This document shows, one piece after another, positions 34,284 through 43,755 of a stretch of 64,000 bases of DNA. Under the pieces are notes generated by a model. It saw nothing but the letters and a program-made list of their open reading frames with translations, was not told the DNA's origin and ran no database searches. The position numbers and the translations under genes were made by a program. The stretch spans positions 50,251-114,250 of the forward strand of contig JAEOTR010000041.1 of the NCBI GenBank assembly GCA_016839705.1, read 5' to 3'. The stretch is from Promethearchaeota archaeon. Lineage in GTDB: Archaea; Asgardarchaeota; Lokiarchaeia; Sigyniarchaeales; SOKP01. Positions within the stretch are counted from its first letter, which is position 1, and every line of letters begins with the position of its first letter.

Positions 34284-35051
34284 ATGTCTTTAGAATTTCT
34301 TAACGCCTTTAAATTTATGAGAAAAGAATCATTTTTACATAATTTAGATCCTCGGGCTAAATTAATTCTTGCGATAACTTATACAATTATAGCATTATTA
34401 TTCAATCAAATCATTCCATTATTCTTAATTTTCTTAAGCTTAATTCCACTCATAATCATTGGAAAGATTTTTAGACAGTGGATTAAAAGTATTCGAGGAT
34501 TATCCTTTTTGGTCATTTTTATAGTAGTTTTAAATACGTTGTTTATTTCGTTATCTTTTGCAATTGCGATGATACTGAGAATTTTCATTATGATTTCAGC
34601 ATTTTCAATCTTTTTCTTAACAGTAGATCCAAATAATTTAGCTCTTTCTTTAATATCTATGAAATTGCCTTATGAATTTGCCTTCTCTTTTTCCTTAGCC
34701 TTTAGATTTGTTCCAACCATCGCAAAAGAAGCCCAAAATATAATGGATGCTCAACAAAGTAGAGGGTACGAAATGCAAGAAAAAGGACTTATTAACCAAA
34801 TTAAAAATCTTTTTCCATTATTAATTCCATTAATCATATGCTCAATTAGAAGAGCCTTTAACGTAGCTGAAGCTCTAGAATCAAGAGCATTTGGAAGTAA
34901 AAAAGAACGTTCATATTATTACACAATTAAATATTCTGTCAAAGACTGGATTTTTACGCTCTATTTGTTATTATTTCTTACATTTTTTATTATATTAAAA
35001 ATTCAATTTAATTTAATGCCTGAATTCTTTTCATGGAGTTTACCGTTGTGA
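34284..35051 (+). CDS. ecfT: ECF transporter membrane component EcfT
   Basis: A 255-residue membrane protein with four to five hydrophobic segments, two of them between residues 20 and 110. Coupling motifs are seen around AQQSRGYEM and EALESRAFG, matching the two A-R-G/S signatures that contact the ATPases. Together with EcfA1/EcfA2 it energises uptake through an interchangeable S subunit. The stop overlaps the start of cgi121. Confidence 0.92.
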   Translation: MSLEFLNAFKFMRKESFLHNLDPRAKLILAITYTIIALLFNQIIPLFLIFLSLIPLIIIGKIFRQWIKSIRGLSFLVIFIVVLNTLFISLSFAIAMILRIFIMISAFSIFFLTVDPNNLALSLISMKLPYEFAFSFSLAFRFVPTIAKEAQNIMDAQQSRGYEMQEKGLINQIKNLFPLLIPLIICSIRRAFNVAEALESRAFGSKKERSYYYTIKYSVKDWIFTLYLLLFLTFFIILKIQFNLMPEFFSWSLPL

Positions 35052-35728
35052 TTGTAAAAGATTTTAACATTGAACACATAGGTTTAAAATATTATGTTGG
35101 GATTTCTCAAATAAGAATCGAATTAAATCAATTTTTAAAATCTTATAACTTACCTAATGAAGAAGAAGCGCTAAATTATTTGTTTAAAATAATAGAGGAC
35201 GTTCAAAATAAAAATAAAGAATTGATAATACAAGTTTTCAAGGATAAATATGTTTTAAACCAAGATCATATTTTTATCGCATGTTATTATCTACAAAAAG
35301 CAATATTTCATGAAACCCTAATATCTAAAAAGAAAAATATTGAATTACTATTATATTTATCAACATATAGGCAAATAGGTAAGGGTATAAAATCGTTTGG
35401 TGTTGATACTTCTGACTTAAAGAAGGGCACATTTCTAATCTGTATTATCTCACCGATTAACAACCTCACCAAGATTAATAATGATATTTTAGAAATTCTT
35501 AATGCAACAGAGTTAGACATATCTATCAATGATTTAACAGATGAGAAGATCAAAGAAATACTAAAGTTTTATGAGATGTCTAAACCACAAATCAAATCTG
35601 TATTAAATTCTTATGGGATTAAAAATATCAATATAGAAAATCCAAATAACAACTTAAATGATATATCAGTGGCAATATTTGACTTAATATGTGAGAAAAT
35701 GGCGCTGTTGAGTTTGGAAAAAATATAA
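35048..35728 (+). CDS. cgi121: KEOPS complex subunit Cgi121
   Basis: A 226-residue protein. The central ELLLYLSTYRQIGKGIKSFGV segment matches the Cgi121 core (LLYxSxxRQIxxAI), preceded by a helical region that binds Bud32 in known structures. Cgi121 brings tRNA to KEOPS for t6A37 synthesis. GTG 35048 overlaps the ecfT stop (GTGA) and has GGAG nine bases upstream. An in-frame ATG at 35033 would add five residues without such a site. The C-terminal 70 residues are rich in Asn/Ile and extend beyond the usual core. Confidence 0.75.
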   Translation: MIVKDFNIEHIGLKYYVGISQIRIELNQFLKSYNLPNEEEALNYLFKIIEDVQNKNKELIIQVFKDKYVLNQDHIFIACYYLQKAIFHETLISKKKNIELLLYLSTYRQIGKGIKSFGVDTSDLKKGTFLICIISPINNLTKINNDILEILNATELDISINDLTDEKIKEILKFYEMSKPQIKSVLNSYGIKNINIENPNNNLNDISVAIFDLICEKMALLSLEKI

Positions 35729-35743
35729 TTAGGCATATCAAAC

Positions 35744-36259
35744 TTAATCTACTTTATGGACAATATCATTCTTTTGCAAAAAAGATACACTACTAAAATT
35801 ACCTAAAATTTCTATCCTAATTACTTTATCGGGATTCTCAAGATCAACTTTATTATGTATTCCCGCAGCAATTCGTTCGATAAGAGTATCTCTTTCTATT
35901 TTCTCATGCTTTCTCCGCTTTAATTCAATTTTAAAAGAATCTTGTTCTTTGATAAATGTGTTACAATGATGATGTATCAAATTTACCAATATTTTGGTAT
36001 TTGTTTCACATACAAAATCTATAGGGATAATTTTCAGTATATATTGGAAAAAGTGGGATTTTTCTTTCAATAGCTTTCGAATTTTTCGAGTAACTAATTT
36101 GGCATTTATCTCAGTTAACGCAGTTAATAACCCGGGAAATGTCAATGTTGAGATTATTGGATAGGTATCACCACATATTAATAGAGTAAACCATAACTCT
36201 GTACTGGCATTTGTCTCATTATATCTTGACGTAGAAATTAATAAATTGAAATTTTTTAT
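35744..36259 (-). CDS. THUMP-domain protein, Tan1-like; non-canonical start likely
   Basis: The frame encodes the N-terminal FNLLISTSRYNE, then WFTLLICGDTYPI and TFPGLLTALT, followed by a THUMP domain (HFFQYILKIIPIDFVCET...ERIAAGIHNKVDLENPDKVIRIEILG). This is the layout of archaeal relatives of Tan1, the adaptor for tRNA C12 acetylation. The conserved N-terminus lies upstream of the first canonical start (TTG 36145, which would delete about 38 residues). From the in-frame TAA at 36262 to that TTG there is no ATG, GTG or TTG. AUA at 36259, four bases after GTGAT, is the best start candidate. It lies downstream of sua5, 14 bases apart. Confidence 0.78.
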   Translation of the reverse strand: MKNFNLLISTSRYNETNASTELWFTLLICGDTYPIISTLTFPGLLTALTEINAKLVTRKIRKLLKEKSHFFQYILKIIPIDFVCETNTKILVNLIHHHCNTFIKEQDSFKIELKRRKHEKIERDTLIERIAAGIHNKVDLENPDKVIRIEILGNFSSVSFLQKNDIVHKVD

Positions 36260-36273
36260 TTATATCACTTTCT

Positions 36274-36933
36274 TTATTTTGACAAAAACTCTAAAATCTC
36301 TTCTTTAGGGATCTTCCCAATTCTTAAAAACTTTGGTACAGGTGTTGAACAGTCAATAATGGTAGTTGAAAGTTGAGATTGAGACTTACCCCCATCAATA
36401 ATTAAATCAATTGGACTTAGTATTTTCTTTGCTACTTCGTCCCCACTAATACAGGGAGGTTCCCCTGAATAGTTTGCTGAAGTTCCTATTATAATCCCTA
36501 AGAAGCCTTGAGATTTTAAAATATTTAATATTTCCGCAATAATTTCATTCTCAGGAACTCGCAATCCAATTGTATCTTTGTATGCAGTAACTTCGGGTGG
36601 TATTATACATTGGTCTTTCTTTCTTAATATTAGTGTCAATTGACCTGGCCAATATTTTTTTGCCAATCTAAGAGCTAAATCGTTAAATTCAGCAATCTTT
36701 AAAGCCTCTTCAATATCGGAAGCTAAAAGTAAGAATCCTTTAGATTTATCTCGAAACTTTATATCATACAATCTGTTGATAACATTTAAATTTAACGGGT
36801 TACCTCCAATACCATAAACGGAATTAGTAGGGAAGGCAATTATTTTCCCCTCTATTATATTTTCAACAGCAACCTCTAAATAGAAGGCTACTTCTCTCAA
36901 ATCTTTCCCAGCAAGCTTTACTAAAAATCCCAT
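36274..36933 (-). CDS. sua5: Threonylcarbamoyl-AMP synthase (Sua5/YrdC domain)
   Basis: A 219-residue YrdC-fold enzyme: the IIAFPTNSVYGIGGN motif (about 33-47), KFRDKSKGFLLLA, YWPGQLTLIL, GLRVPEN and GTSANYSGEPP. It makes threonylcarbamoyl-AMP from Thr, bicarbonate and ATP, the first step of t6A synthesis; KEOPS (Pcc1, Cgi121 here) completes it. It is of the short type, without the C-terminal Sua5 domain. Followed on the same strand by the THUMP gene. Confidence 0.93.
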   Translation of the reverse strand: MGFLVKLAGKDLREVAFYLEVAVENIIEGKIIAFPTNSVYGIGGNPLNLNVINRLYDIKFRDKSKGFLLLASDIEEALKIAEFNDLALRLAKKYWPGQLTLILRKKDQCIIPPEVTAYKDTIGLRVPENEIIAEILNILKSQGFLGIIIGTSANYSGEPPCISGDEVAKKILSPIDLIIDGGKSQSQLSTTIIDCSTPVPKFLRIGKIPKEEILEFLSK

Positions 36934-37105
36934 GAATATTAGCTAAGTTTGTTCAATATTTAAATTCATTAAATTGAAAAAAATCAATATTAATTATAAA
37001 TTTGTTTTATTAGACTATAATTTGCGATAACAAACCACTCAGAAATCAATTTTTAAATTGATAATATTTATTTACAATAATAAGTGTAGTTTAAAAGATT
37101 TGTAA

Positions 37106-38047
37106 TTATTTTGGATATTGGTCTTGACAACTTAATTCTACGGTTATTCGTTCCCAATTATGATCCAATTGTTCTTGAAGTTCTATCAAATCTTTTTCAG
37201 AAATTTGTGAGAATCGTTTCTGTTTGGAAAGATAATCGATTAATGGAGCTCTCCTAGAAGCATCTGTCAACGATTTACTTTTTTTCGATAATGTCATTAT
37301 ACCATTTTCAACCTCAAACAATATCCACGAACCTGATTTTACTGCCAATCGTGCAACTTCAATTGCATTTTCAGAATTGAATCCCCATCCCGGAGGGCAA
37401 GGAGCTAAAATATGAATATATTTACAGCCTTTAATTGATTTTGCTTTTTTAAATTTATCATATAAATCAAGTGGTTCGCTAATACTGCAGGTTGCAACAT
37501 AAGGTATCTCATGGGCTGCTAAAATAGCTGGAAGGTTCTTCTTAAACCTATCTTTTCCAAGAGTTGTAGTTGTAGTAATTGCTCCGTGAGGTGTGCTTGA
37601 AGACCGCTGAATTCCAGTGTTCATATATGCCTCGTTATCATAACAGCAATAAATTATATTTGTATTTCTTTCTGCTGCTCCGCTTAGACCTTGAATACCT
37701 ATGTCTGCTGTGCCTCCATCTCCCGCAAATACTAATGTAGTTATTTCTTCCCATCCTCTATTTGGGAACTTATATGCTTTCGCATCGAATGCAGCTTTCA
37801 TTCCAGTAGCTGCAGCTGCCCCTGCCGCAAATGCCATATTGGTAAATGGGAAATTTGGAGCTGTTTTAGGCCATAACCCAATAACAACATTTAAGCATGA
37901 CGCAGGGGTTACAAGAGCGGTATTAGGACCTAAAGCTTTCATTGCCCATCTAAGTGCAATCTCAAGACCACAACCCGCACAGCAAGAGTTACCCGGGAGA
38001 AAAAACTCCTCTTGACATGAATCTAACGCTTCTTTTAATTTTACCAT
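37106..38047 (-). CDS. porB: 2-oxoacid:ferredoxin oxidoreductase beta subunit (pyruvate synthase type)
   Basis: A 313-residue thiamine-pyrophosphate subunit. N-terminal GNSCCAGCGLEIALRW carries cysteines of the proximal [4Fe-4S] cluster. FAGDGGTADIGIQGLSGA is the TPP/Mg motif, followed by CYDNEAYMNTGIQRSSSTP, and LAPCPPGW lies late in the protein. It is typical of pyruvate:ferredoxin oxidoreductase beta. Last gene of the porC-porD-porA-porB operon, 3 bases after porA. Confidence 0.95.
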   Translation of the reverse strand: MVKLKEALDSCQEEFFLPGNSCCAGCGLEIALRWAMKALGPNTALVTPASCLNVVIGLWPKTAPNFPFTNMAFAAGAAAATGMKAAFDAKAYKFPNRGWEEITTLVFAGDGGTADIGIQGLSGAAERNTNIIYCCYDNEAYMNTGIQRSSSTPHGAITTTTTLGKDRFKKNLPAILAAHEIPYVATCSISEPLDLYDKFKKAKSIKGCKYIHILAPCPPGWGFNSENAIEVARLAVKSGSWILFEVENGIMTLSKKSKSLTDASRRAPLIDYLSKQKRFSQISEKDLIELQEQLDHNWERITVELSCQDQYPK

Positions 38048-38050
38048 CTT

Positions 38051-39307
38051 TTACTCAACCTCCAATAATCCATCCCAGAGAGTTCCATGAAGTATATCTT
38101 TCGGAAGCTCTCCGGTTTCATTTAATTTAACTAACATTTTTAATTGGTTTTTTTGGTGCTCCACGGAAACCTCTCTTCCACCTAATCCATTAATGATTGG
38201 CAATACCTTCGCAGTTTCCTTAATACCATGTAAAGCAGCTTTGACTTCACAACTAACTGGACCTCCTGTTTGAGATCCAAATGCAGTTGCTCTATCAATA
38301 ATCCCTATTAAATCAACCTTTTTAACAACATTTATGATGTCTTCAACAGGAAAAGGACGAAAATGTCTCAACTTTACCATCCCTACCTTGTAACCTTCTT
38401 CTCGTACTTCATCAATAGCTTGTTCCATTTGTAATGCGAGATCACCATAAGCCATAACCGCTACATCAGCGTCATTTATTTTATACTCTTGAATTAATCC
38501 ATTCCCATAATTTCTCCCAAAAACTTTTTCAAACTCTTTAGTGGCATTTCTAATTTTTTCTTTTGCTTGAATGTGAGCATCATGAATTTTCATTCTAAAT
38601 TCATAATAAAAGCCTGAGGGCATAATCAAATTTCCGAACATCATTGGTCTTTTAGGATCCATCCATATATGAGGCCATCCCTCTTCCGCTGGTAAGGAAG
38701 GCAAATATTCATTAACAAGATCTTGGTCTTCTATGATTACTGGTTTTGAAGTGTGAGACAGAATAAAACCCCCATAGGCAATAAATTTTGGAAGCAATAT
38801 CTCGTGATCTTCACACACTTTGTACGACATCAATATTTCATCATAAATTTCTTGATGAGAGGCACAAAATGAACTCATCCATCCTGTGTCTCGTTGACTT
38901 AATACATCAGTAAAATCCGCCCAAATGTTCCAAGGAGGTGCTGGACCTCTTGAAGCAATCGCAACAACAATTGGAAGTCTCGCTCCAGCAGCCCAGTGAA
39001 TCATTTCATGGGCATAAAATATACCTTGACCAGAGGTAGCAGTGAATGTTCTCGTCCCCGCTTTACTAGCACCTATAACCGCGGCAAAAACGCTATGCTC
39101 GGATTCGACCTTAATAAATTGAGTTCCCGGCATTTCTCTATTATCCGCAAATTCAGATAATTTTTCTACAACAGTTGTTTGAGGGGTTATTGGATATGCA
39201 CTGATTACTTGAACTCGTGCTGATTTTGCAGCATAAGCTGCCGCTACATTTCCTTTAATTATTTTAGTTTCTCTTTCTTGAATAAAATCTTGTTGGGTTT
39301 CAACCAT
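38051..39307 (-). CDS. porA: 2-oxoacid:ferredoxin oxidoreductase alpha subunit
   Basis: A 418-residue alpha subunit with GNVAAAYAAKSARVQVISAYPITPQT, SEHSVFAAVIGASKAGTRTFTATSGQG and IASRGPAPPWNIWADF motifs that build the pyruvate and TPP site. It oxidises pyruvate to acetyl-CoA and reduces ferredoxin, or runs in reverse for carbon fixation. It overlaps porD by 8 bases, suggesting coupled translation. Confidence 0.95.
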   Translation of the reverse strand: MVETQQDFIQERETKIIKGNVAAAYAAKSARVQVISAYPITPQTTVVEKLSEFADNREMPGTQFIKVESEHSVFAAVIGASKAGTRTFTATSGQGIFYAHEMIHWAAGARLPIVVAIASRGPAPPWNIWADFTDVLSQRDTGWMSSFCASHQEIYDEILMSYKVCEDHEILLPKFIAYGGFILSHTSKPVIIEDQDLVNEYLPSLPAEEGWPHIWMDPKRPMMFGNLIMPSGFYYEFRMKIHDAHIQAKEKIRNATKEFEKVFGRNYGNGLIQEYKINDADVAVMAYGDLALQMEQAIDEVREEGYKVGMVKLRHFRPFPVEDIINVVKKVDLIGIIDRATAFGSQTGGPVSCEVKAALHGIKETAKVLPIINGLGGREVSVEHQKNQLKMLVKLNETGELPKDILHGTLWDGLLEVE

Positions 39308-39683
39308 CGTTTAAATCACACTCTCTAATCATTTCAATTGAATTTGATGGACATTCTTTAGCACAGATTCCGCAACCTTTACAGTATTCAAGCTCAATTT
39401 CAAATGTACCATCTTCTTTCCTTTTAACAACCCCTTCAGGGCAATACATCCAACAAATACCACATTGATTACATCCTTCCTTGATTATGGGTCTAAAAGT
39501 TCTCCAATCACCTGTTGAGCCGATACTCCCTTCTATAGGTAATGAAATGGGGATTGGGGGTAATTCTTTCCAATTTTTATATTCTTGAACTTTAGGACGT
39601 TCCTTTACTGATTTATTAATTTTTTTCCAATTTTTTGATTTAGATTTTGACATATTAACTCTCTCTAACTGTCTCATAAGCAT
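39300..39683 (-). CDS. porD: 2-oxoacid:ferredoxin oxidoreductase delta subunit
   Basis: A 127-residue ferredoxin-like subunit with two [4Fe-4S] motifs, CNQCGICWMYCPEG and CKGCGICAKECPSN, in its C-terminal half. The basic N-terminal 30 residues may include an over-long start; ATG 39653 (MSKSKSKNW) is an alternative. It carries electrons from the catalytic subunits to external ferredoxin. It overlaps porC upstream and porA downstream. Confidence 0.93.
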   Translation of the reverse strand: MLMRQLERVNMSKSKSKNWKKINKSVKERPKVQEYKNWKELPPIPISLPIEGSIGSTGDWRTFRPIIKEGCNQCGICWMYCPEGVVKRKEDGTFEIELEYCKGCGICAKECPSNSIEMIRECDLNDG

Positions 39684-40233
39684 CTTTAGCGACGCTCATA
39701 TTCTTTTCTACTCTACTATCTCCAAATTCTTTTTTGATAACTTTTTCCATAATTTTTAAATCATAATACCCAGTGACTTTACCGAAAGCCCCTAACATAG
39801 GAATGTTTAAAATAGGACCACTAGAATGCATAAATTCTCTTTTAATGCAAATACCTGTAGCATCAACAATAAAAATCTTTATATTTTTTGGTAATCCATT
39901 AGTATCTATTGGATTAGGGCTATTTACAATGAGTGTAACTCCCTCCTTTATAGTGTCCTTAATTCTTGGTACATCCAATAGTGATACATCAAATAATAGA
40001 AAGTAATCAGGATTTACTACACTATCATAAGTTTTAATTGGTTTTTTCATTGAAATTTTTGCAAATGCTTGTATTGGGGCACCTCTTCTTTCTGCTCCGA
40101 TGATGGGAATAGCTATTGTATCTTTAAAACCTTTTTCAAATGCCATTTCTGCCAATAATTGACTTGCTGTTATACAAGTTTGACCCCCTCTACAATGCAT
40201 TGAAATTTCCACAATTTTTTCATCGTTCGACAA
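39655..40233 (-). CDS. porC: 2-oxoacid:ferredoxin oxidoreductase gamma subunit
   Basis: A 192-residue gamma subunit with the motifs MHCRGGQTCITASQLLAEMA and IIGAERRGAPIQAFAKI, which bind CoA in this enzyme family. First gene of the operon; start TTG 40233 with AGGAAGC about ten bases upstream. Gene order gamma-delta-alpha-beta is the classical archaeal por order. Confidence 0.94.
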   Translation of the reverse strand: MSNDEKIVEISMHCRGGQTCITASQLLAEMAFEKGFKDTIAIPIIGAERRGAPIQAFAKISMKKPIKTYDSVVNPDYFLLFDVSLLDVPRIKDTIKEGVTLIVNSPNPIDTNGLPKNIKIFIVDATGICIKREFMHSSGPILNIPMLGAFGKVTGYYDLKIMEKVIKKEFGDSRVEKNMSVAKDAYETVRES

Positions 40234-40463
40234 TTTTTTTTCAGCTTCCTACGGTTTTTCTGGAGTAAACTATACTTATTTCATTATTTCTTTAAAAATA
40301 GAGATCAATAAAAAATTTTCGAAATAAATTTATAATCTGTAGGGTTTTTATGGTAATATTTCATTTACCCGAATATTTTAACCCAAAAGGAACAAAAATG
40401 ATGGTAATTTTATTTAATAATCAGACTAACTTTTAACTTATAGATACATCAGAAGTAGTCACT

Positions 40464-41015
40464 ATGACACAAGAAGAATTTTCAATCAAATGTCCTGCTT
40501 GTGAACAAGGAATTATTGTTATCAGCAAAACTATGTATGATTTGCCGGATAAGGACAAAATGCTCATTTTGAAATTTGAATGTGATAAATGTAGTTTTTT
40601 CAAAAATGATATTATCCCTCTTACGACAAATATGGATTCTGGGGTAATGACTCTTGAAATTACAAATGAAGCAGATCTCAAATCAAAAATATACCGCTCT
40701 CCTATGGGGAAATTGGAAATCCCTGAGCTTGAGCTAGAGGTAGAACCAGGTCCGAGAGCAGATTTCTACTACACTAATGTAGAAGGCATACTACTTCGTT
40801 TTGAAAATGCAGTTTCAATTTATAGGAACAATCTCGAGGAAGATGATCAACAAATTGTTGAAATTGAGAAACTTCAAAATGATCTGAAAAAGGCAATGAA
40901 AGGAAAATTAAAATTTACTTTAATAATTACTGATACTCAAGGAGGGAGTTATATAATTCCACAGGATAAATCAAAATACACATTTGAAAAATTAATGAAA
41001 AACGATTTAGAATAA
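40464..41015 (+). CDS. ZPR1-type zinc-finger protein
   Basis: A 183-residue archaeal ZPR1 protein with one zinc finger (C-P-A-C near residue 10 and C-D-K-C near 44) and one beta-rich domain (GVMTLEITNEADLKSKIYRSPMGKLEIPELELEVEPG). Eukaryotic ZPR1 has this unit twice and chaperones eEF1A folding; archaeal single-copy homologues are presumed to act on aEF1A (inference). It stands alone between the por operon and the phosphofructokinase gene. Confidence 0.88.
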   Translation: MTQEEFSIKCPACEQGIIVISKTMYDLPDKDKMLILKFECDKCSFFKNDIIPLTTNMDSGVMTLEITNEADLKSKIYRSPMGKLEIPELELEVEPGPRADFYYTNVEGILLRFENAVSIYRNNLEEDDQQIVEIEKLQNDLKKAMKGKLKFTLIITDTQGGSYIIPQDKSKYTFEKLMKNDLE

Positions 41016-41072
41016 ATATAAAAAATGATTTTATCATAATGTTTTATTAAATTAAATCAACTCTGAAATATT

Positions 41073-42236
41073 GTGAAAGTGATGGGAGATCAAATAAAAA
41101 GAATTGGAATCTTAACCGGTGGTGGGGATTGTCCAGGTTTGAATTCAGTAATCTATGGAATTATGCTCAAAGCTTATGACGCGGGTATTGAATGTATTGG
41201 GATTTTAAAAGGTTGGAAAGGTTTTATTGAAAACCTTACCATACCCTTGAACATAGCTGACCATGATGACCTACATACTGTGGGTGGGACCATTCTATAT
41301 ACAAGTAGAACAAATCCTTTCAAAACAAATTCATCAAAAGAACAGGTCGCCAAGGATCTAGCTAGTAAATTTGAAGAACTTGGAATTGATGCTTTAGTTG
41401 CAATAGGGGGCGATGACACACTCGGGGTTGCTGATGCTTTATATAAATATGCCGATGCAAAAGTGGTAGGCGTGCCAAAAACCATTGATAATGACTTAAA
41501 AGGAACACATTATACGTTTGGATTTTGGAGTGCTGTTCAATTGGCATCAAATTCAATGGATAATTTAACAACAACAGCAAGATCTCACCAAAGAGTCTTT
41601 GTTGTGGAAATTATGGGTCGAGATGCAGGATTTCTTACAATGTATAGTGGTATATCTGCTGGAGCCGATATTATTTTGATCCCTGAAACTCCATTTGACT
41701 TAGAGAAAGATATTATTGAAGTGTTAAAAAATCGAGTAAAATCAGGTTATAAACACCATATAATTGCAGTTTCAGAGGGTGCTTATCCCGAAGCTGAATC
41801 GTTAAAAAACGATTTTAAAACGATTTCACAAGATACTATTAATAAATTACCCAAAGATACGTTTGGAAATCCTTTACTTACTCATTTGAAAATCTCGCAA
41901 ATAATTGTAGAAGAATTGAATTTAAGAGATGACCTAAAACAAGAATTCAATAAGAATGGAGTAGATTATGAGTGTAGAAGTGTTATTCTTGGTCATACTA
42001 TGAGAGCTGGAACACCAAACTCATTCGATAGAATTTTAGGATTAAGATTTGGATTAGCAGCTATGAAGTTAATAATAGAATCTAAATTTGGGAATATGGT
42101 CTCACTTCAAGGCAATAAAATGGAAACAGTTCCTCTCTCAGAAGGAGTAAAAAAGAAATATATTACCCCCGATAATGATAAAATGGAATTAAGAGATTTG
42201 CTAGTGAAAATTAGGTATCTCTCTAAACAAAAGTAA
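41073..42236 (+). CDS. pfkA: 6-phosphofructokinase, probably pyrophosphate-dependent
   Basis: A 387-residue PfkA-family enzyme with ILTGGGDCPGLNSVI at the nucleotide/PPi site, MGRDAGFLTMYSGISAGADI, and LGHTMRAGTPNSFDRILG. Two selectivity positions read as in PPi-using enzymes: GGDDT at 112-116 (ATP enzymes have GGDGS/T) and PKTIDND at 135-141 (ATP enzymes have PGTIDND). It therefore probably interconverts fructose 6-phosphate and fructose 1,6-bisphosphate with PPi/Pi, a reversible step. Start GTG 41073 or ATG 41082; the sequence does not decide. Confidence 0.92.
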   Translation: MKVMGDQIKRIGILTGGGDCPGLNSVIYGIMLKAYDAGIECIGILKGWKGFIENLTIPLNIADHDDLHTVGGTILYTSRTNPFKTNSSKEQVAKDLASKFEELGIDALVAIGGDDTLGVADALYKYADAKVVGVPKTIDNDLKGTHYTFGFWSAVQLASNSMDNLTTTARSHQRVFVVEIMGRDAGFLTMYSGISAGADIILIPETPFDLEKDIIEVLKNRVKSGYKHHIIAVSEGAYPEAESLKNDFKTISQDTINKLPKDTFGNPLLTHLKISQIIVEELNLRDDLKQEFNKNGVDYECRSVILGHTMRAGTPNSFDRILGLRFGLAAMKLIIESKFGNMVSLQGNKMETVPLSEGVKKKYITPDNDKMELRDLLVKIRYLSKQK

Positions 42237-42254
42237 GACTAATCTTCTCACACT

Positions 42255-43508
42255 CTAGCCAAAATGTTTTTCTTCTTCGGCATCTGAGTCTAATGCATCT
42301 TGCTCTACGTCACGACCTAACCATTTATCACTTAAAATCTCTTTATAATACTCATGCTGGATTATCAAATTCATGATTTCAGTTGTACCCGTCCATATTT
42401 CACCTAATCTCGCATCTCGTAATAACCGTTCAATTGGATAGACCGTAGTATAACCGATACCCCCCATGATCTGCATAGCATTATTAATAACTTTCCAGCA
42501 AGCTTTTGTTGAAAACTTCTTTGATTCGGAAACCAATCTTCTCTGTAGAGATGCTGGAGCCTCAGCATCAATACTCTTTGCAGTATTGTAAACCATCGCT
42601 CTAACAGCATCTAAAAGTGTAATGCTATCAGAAATTTTAAAGCTGACTCCTTGAAAATTTTTAATAGTTTGCCCAAAAGCTTTTCTTTTAGTGCTATATT
42701 TAGTAGCAATCCTAAGACAAGCTCTAGCAAGTCCAATAAAACCAGAAGCGGTAGTTAACCTTTCTGGGACCATCATTTGATAGAAAATCTGTCCTCCCGC
42801 ACCTTCTTTAAGAAGAATATTCTCTTGGGGGACTTCCACATCCTTAAATCGTATACGTCCCGCTCCTCCCCCACGAGTGCCTAGCAATCCAAAGAGATAT
42901 TCTACTTTGATATCCTCATTTCTATCTACGATAAATAAACTTAGGGAGTTTCGTGGATCTATATCTGGATTTAAAATTGTTTTTGCATAAACCAATAAGA
43001 AATCAGCGCCTTCTGCTCCTACCACAAACCGTTTTTCCCCGTTTAAGATATAATTGTCTCCCTTCTTTTCCGCTGTACAAGTGGCTCCAAAAAAATCAGA
43101 ACCACCTCTTGGCTCAGTTAAAGCTTCAGCGGTACACTTTTTCCCTTCACACATTGGTTTGAGATATTTTCGTTTCTGGTCTTCTGTCCCAAATTTATTA
43201 AGAGCTTCTCCACAAATACTTGGTAATGAAAATAAACATGCCAGAGAACTCCCTAATTCCCCAATTTCTTCTAGAGCAATAACTTCACTCTCCCAATTTA
43301 ATCCACGACCTCCATATTCTTTGGGGAATCTTACTCCTATTAAATTTTGCTTTGCTAAAGCCTTTAAATACTCAGTAGGGTATTGGATCTCATCTTTATC
43401 TAATTTTTTTAATAGTGAGGGAGGAACAGCATTTTTTACAAATTCACGAACCTCTTCTCTAAATTTTCTATTTTCTTCACTCAATAAGTAGTCATACATG
43501 TTCTTCAC
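42255..43508 (-). CDS. Acyl-CoA dehydrogenase
   Basis: A 417-residue flavoprotein of the acyl-CoA dehydrogenase family. The N-terminal helical domain ([25 protein letters not shown]), the middle beta domain ([27 protein letters not shown]) and the C-terminal helical domain ([20 protein letters not shown]...IMGGIGYT...[15 protein letters not shown]) are complete. It oxidises an acyl-CoA to an enoyl-CoA; chain length is not readable. No electron-transfer flavoprotein genes adjoin it. Converges with pfkA. Confidence 0.92.
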   Translation of the reverse strand: MKNMYDYLLSEENRKFREEVREFVKNAVPPSLLKKLDKDEIQYPTEYLKALAKQNLIGVRFPKEYGGRGLNWESEVIALEEIGELGSSLACLFSLPSICGEALNKFGTEDQKRKYLKPMCEGKKCTAEALTEPRGGSDFFGATCTAEKKGDNYILNGEKRFVVGAEGADFLLVYAKTILNPDIDPRNSLSLFIVDRNEDIKVEYLFGLLGTRGGGAGRIRFKDVEVPQENILLKEGAGGQIFYQMMVPERLTTASGFIGLARACLRIATKYSTKRKAFGQTIKNFQGVSFKISDSITLLDAVRAMVYNTAKSIDAEAPASLQRRLVSESKKFSTKACWKVINNAMQIMGGIGYTTVYPIERLLRDARLGEIWTGTTEIMNLIIQHEYYKEILSDKWLGRDVEQDALDSDAEEEKHFG

Positions 43509-43710
43509 TATTTAGGAATTTAACAAATATACTAAGGTTTGGTAGTATTAATTTTTTTTACAACTTCGTGAAATCTATCTTTCACGAAAATTTTTTTAAA
43601 AAAATTTTCTAAAAATTCCCGTTTATTCAAACTTCAATTATAGTTCAACAATTTAATCTATAAATAGTAAAAATCATTATTTAAAACACATTAAAAACCT
43701 AAAAATATTA

Positions 43711-43719
43711 TTATATAAA
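43711..43719 (+). promoter_or_regulatory. TATA box of the MFS transporter gene
   Basis: TTATATAAA. A start site about 26 bases downstream falls near 43741, just before the GGTGA ribosome-binding sequence at 43744-43748, so the message probably has only a very short leader. Confidence 0.5.
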
Positions 43720-43755
43720 GACAATCTGTTTTAAGGGTTCACAGGTGACTTTATT

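Noticed and set aside
35744..36145. THUMP gene as the 133-aa product starting at TTG 36145
   Set aside because: Conserved family sequence continues upstream in the same frame to AUA 36259, so the shorter start would truncate the protein.
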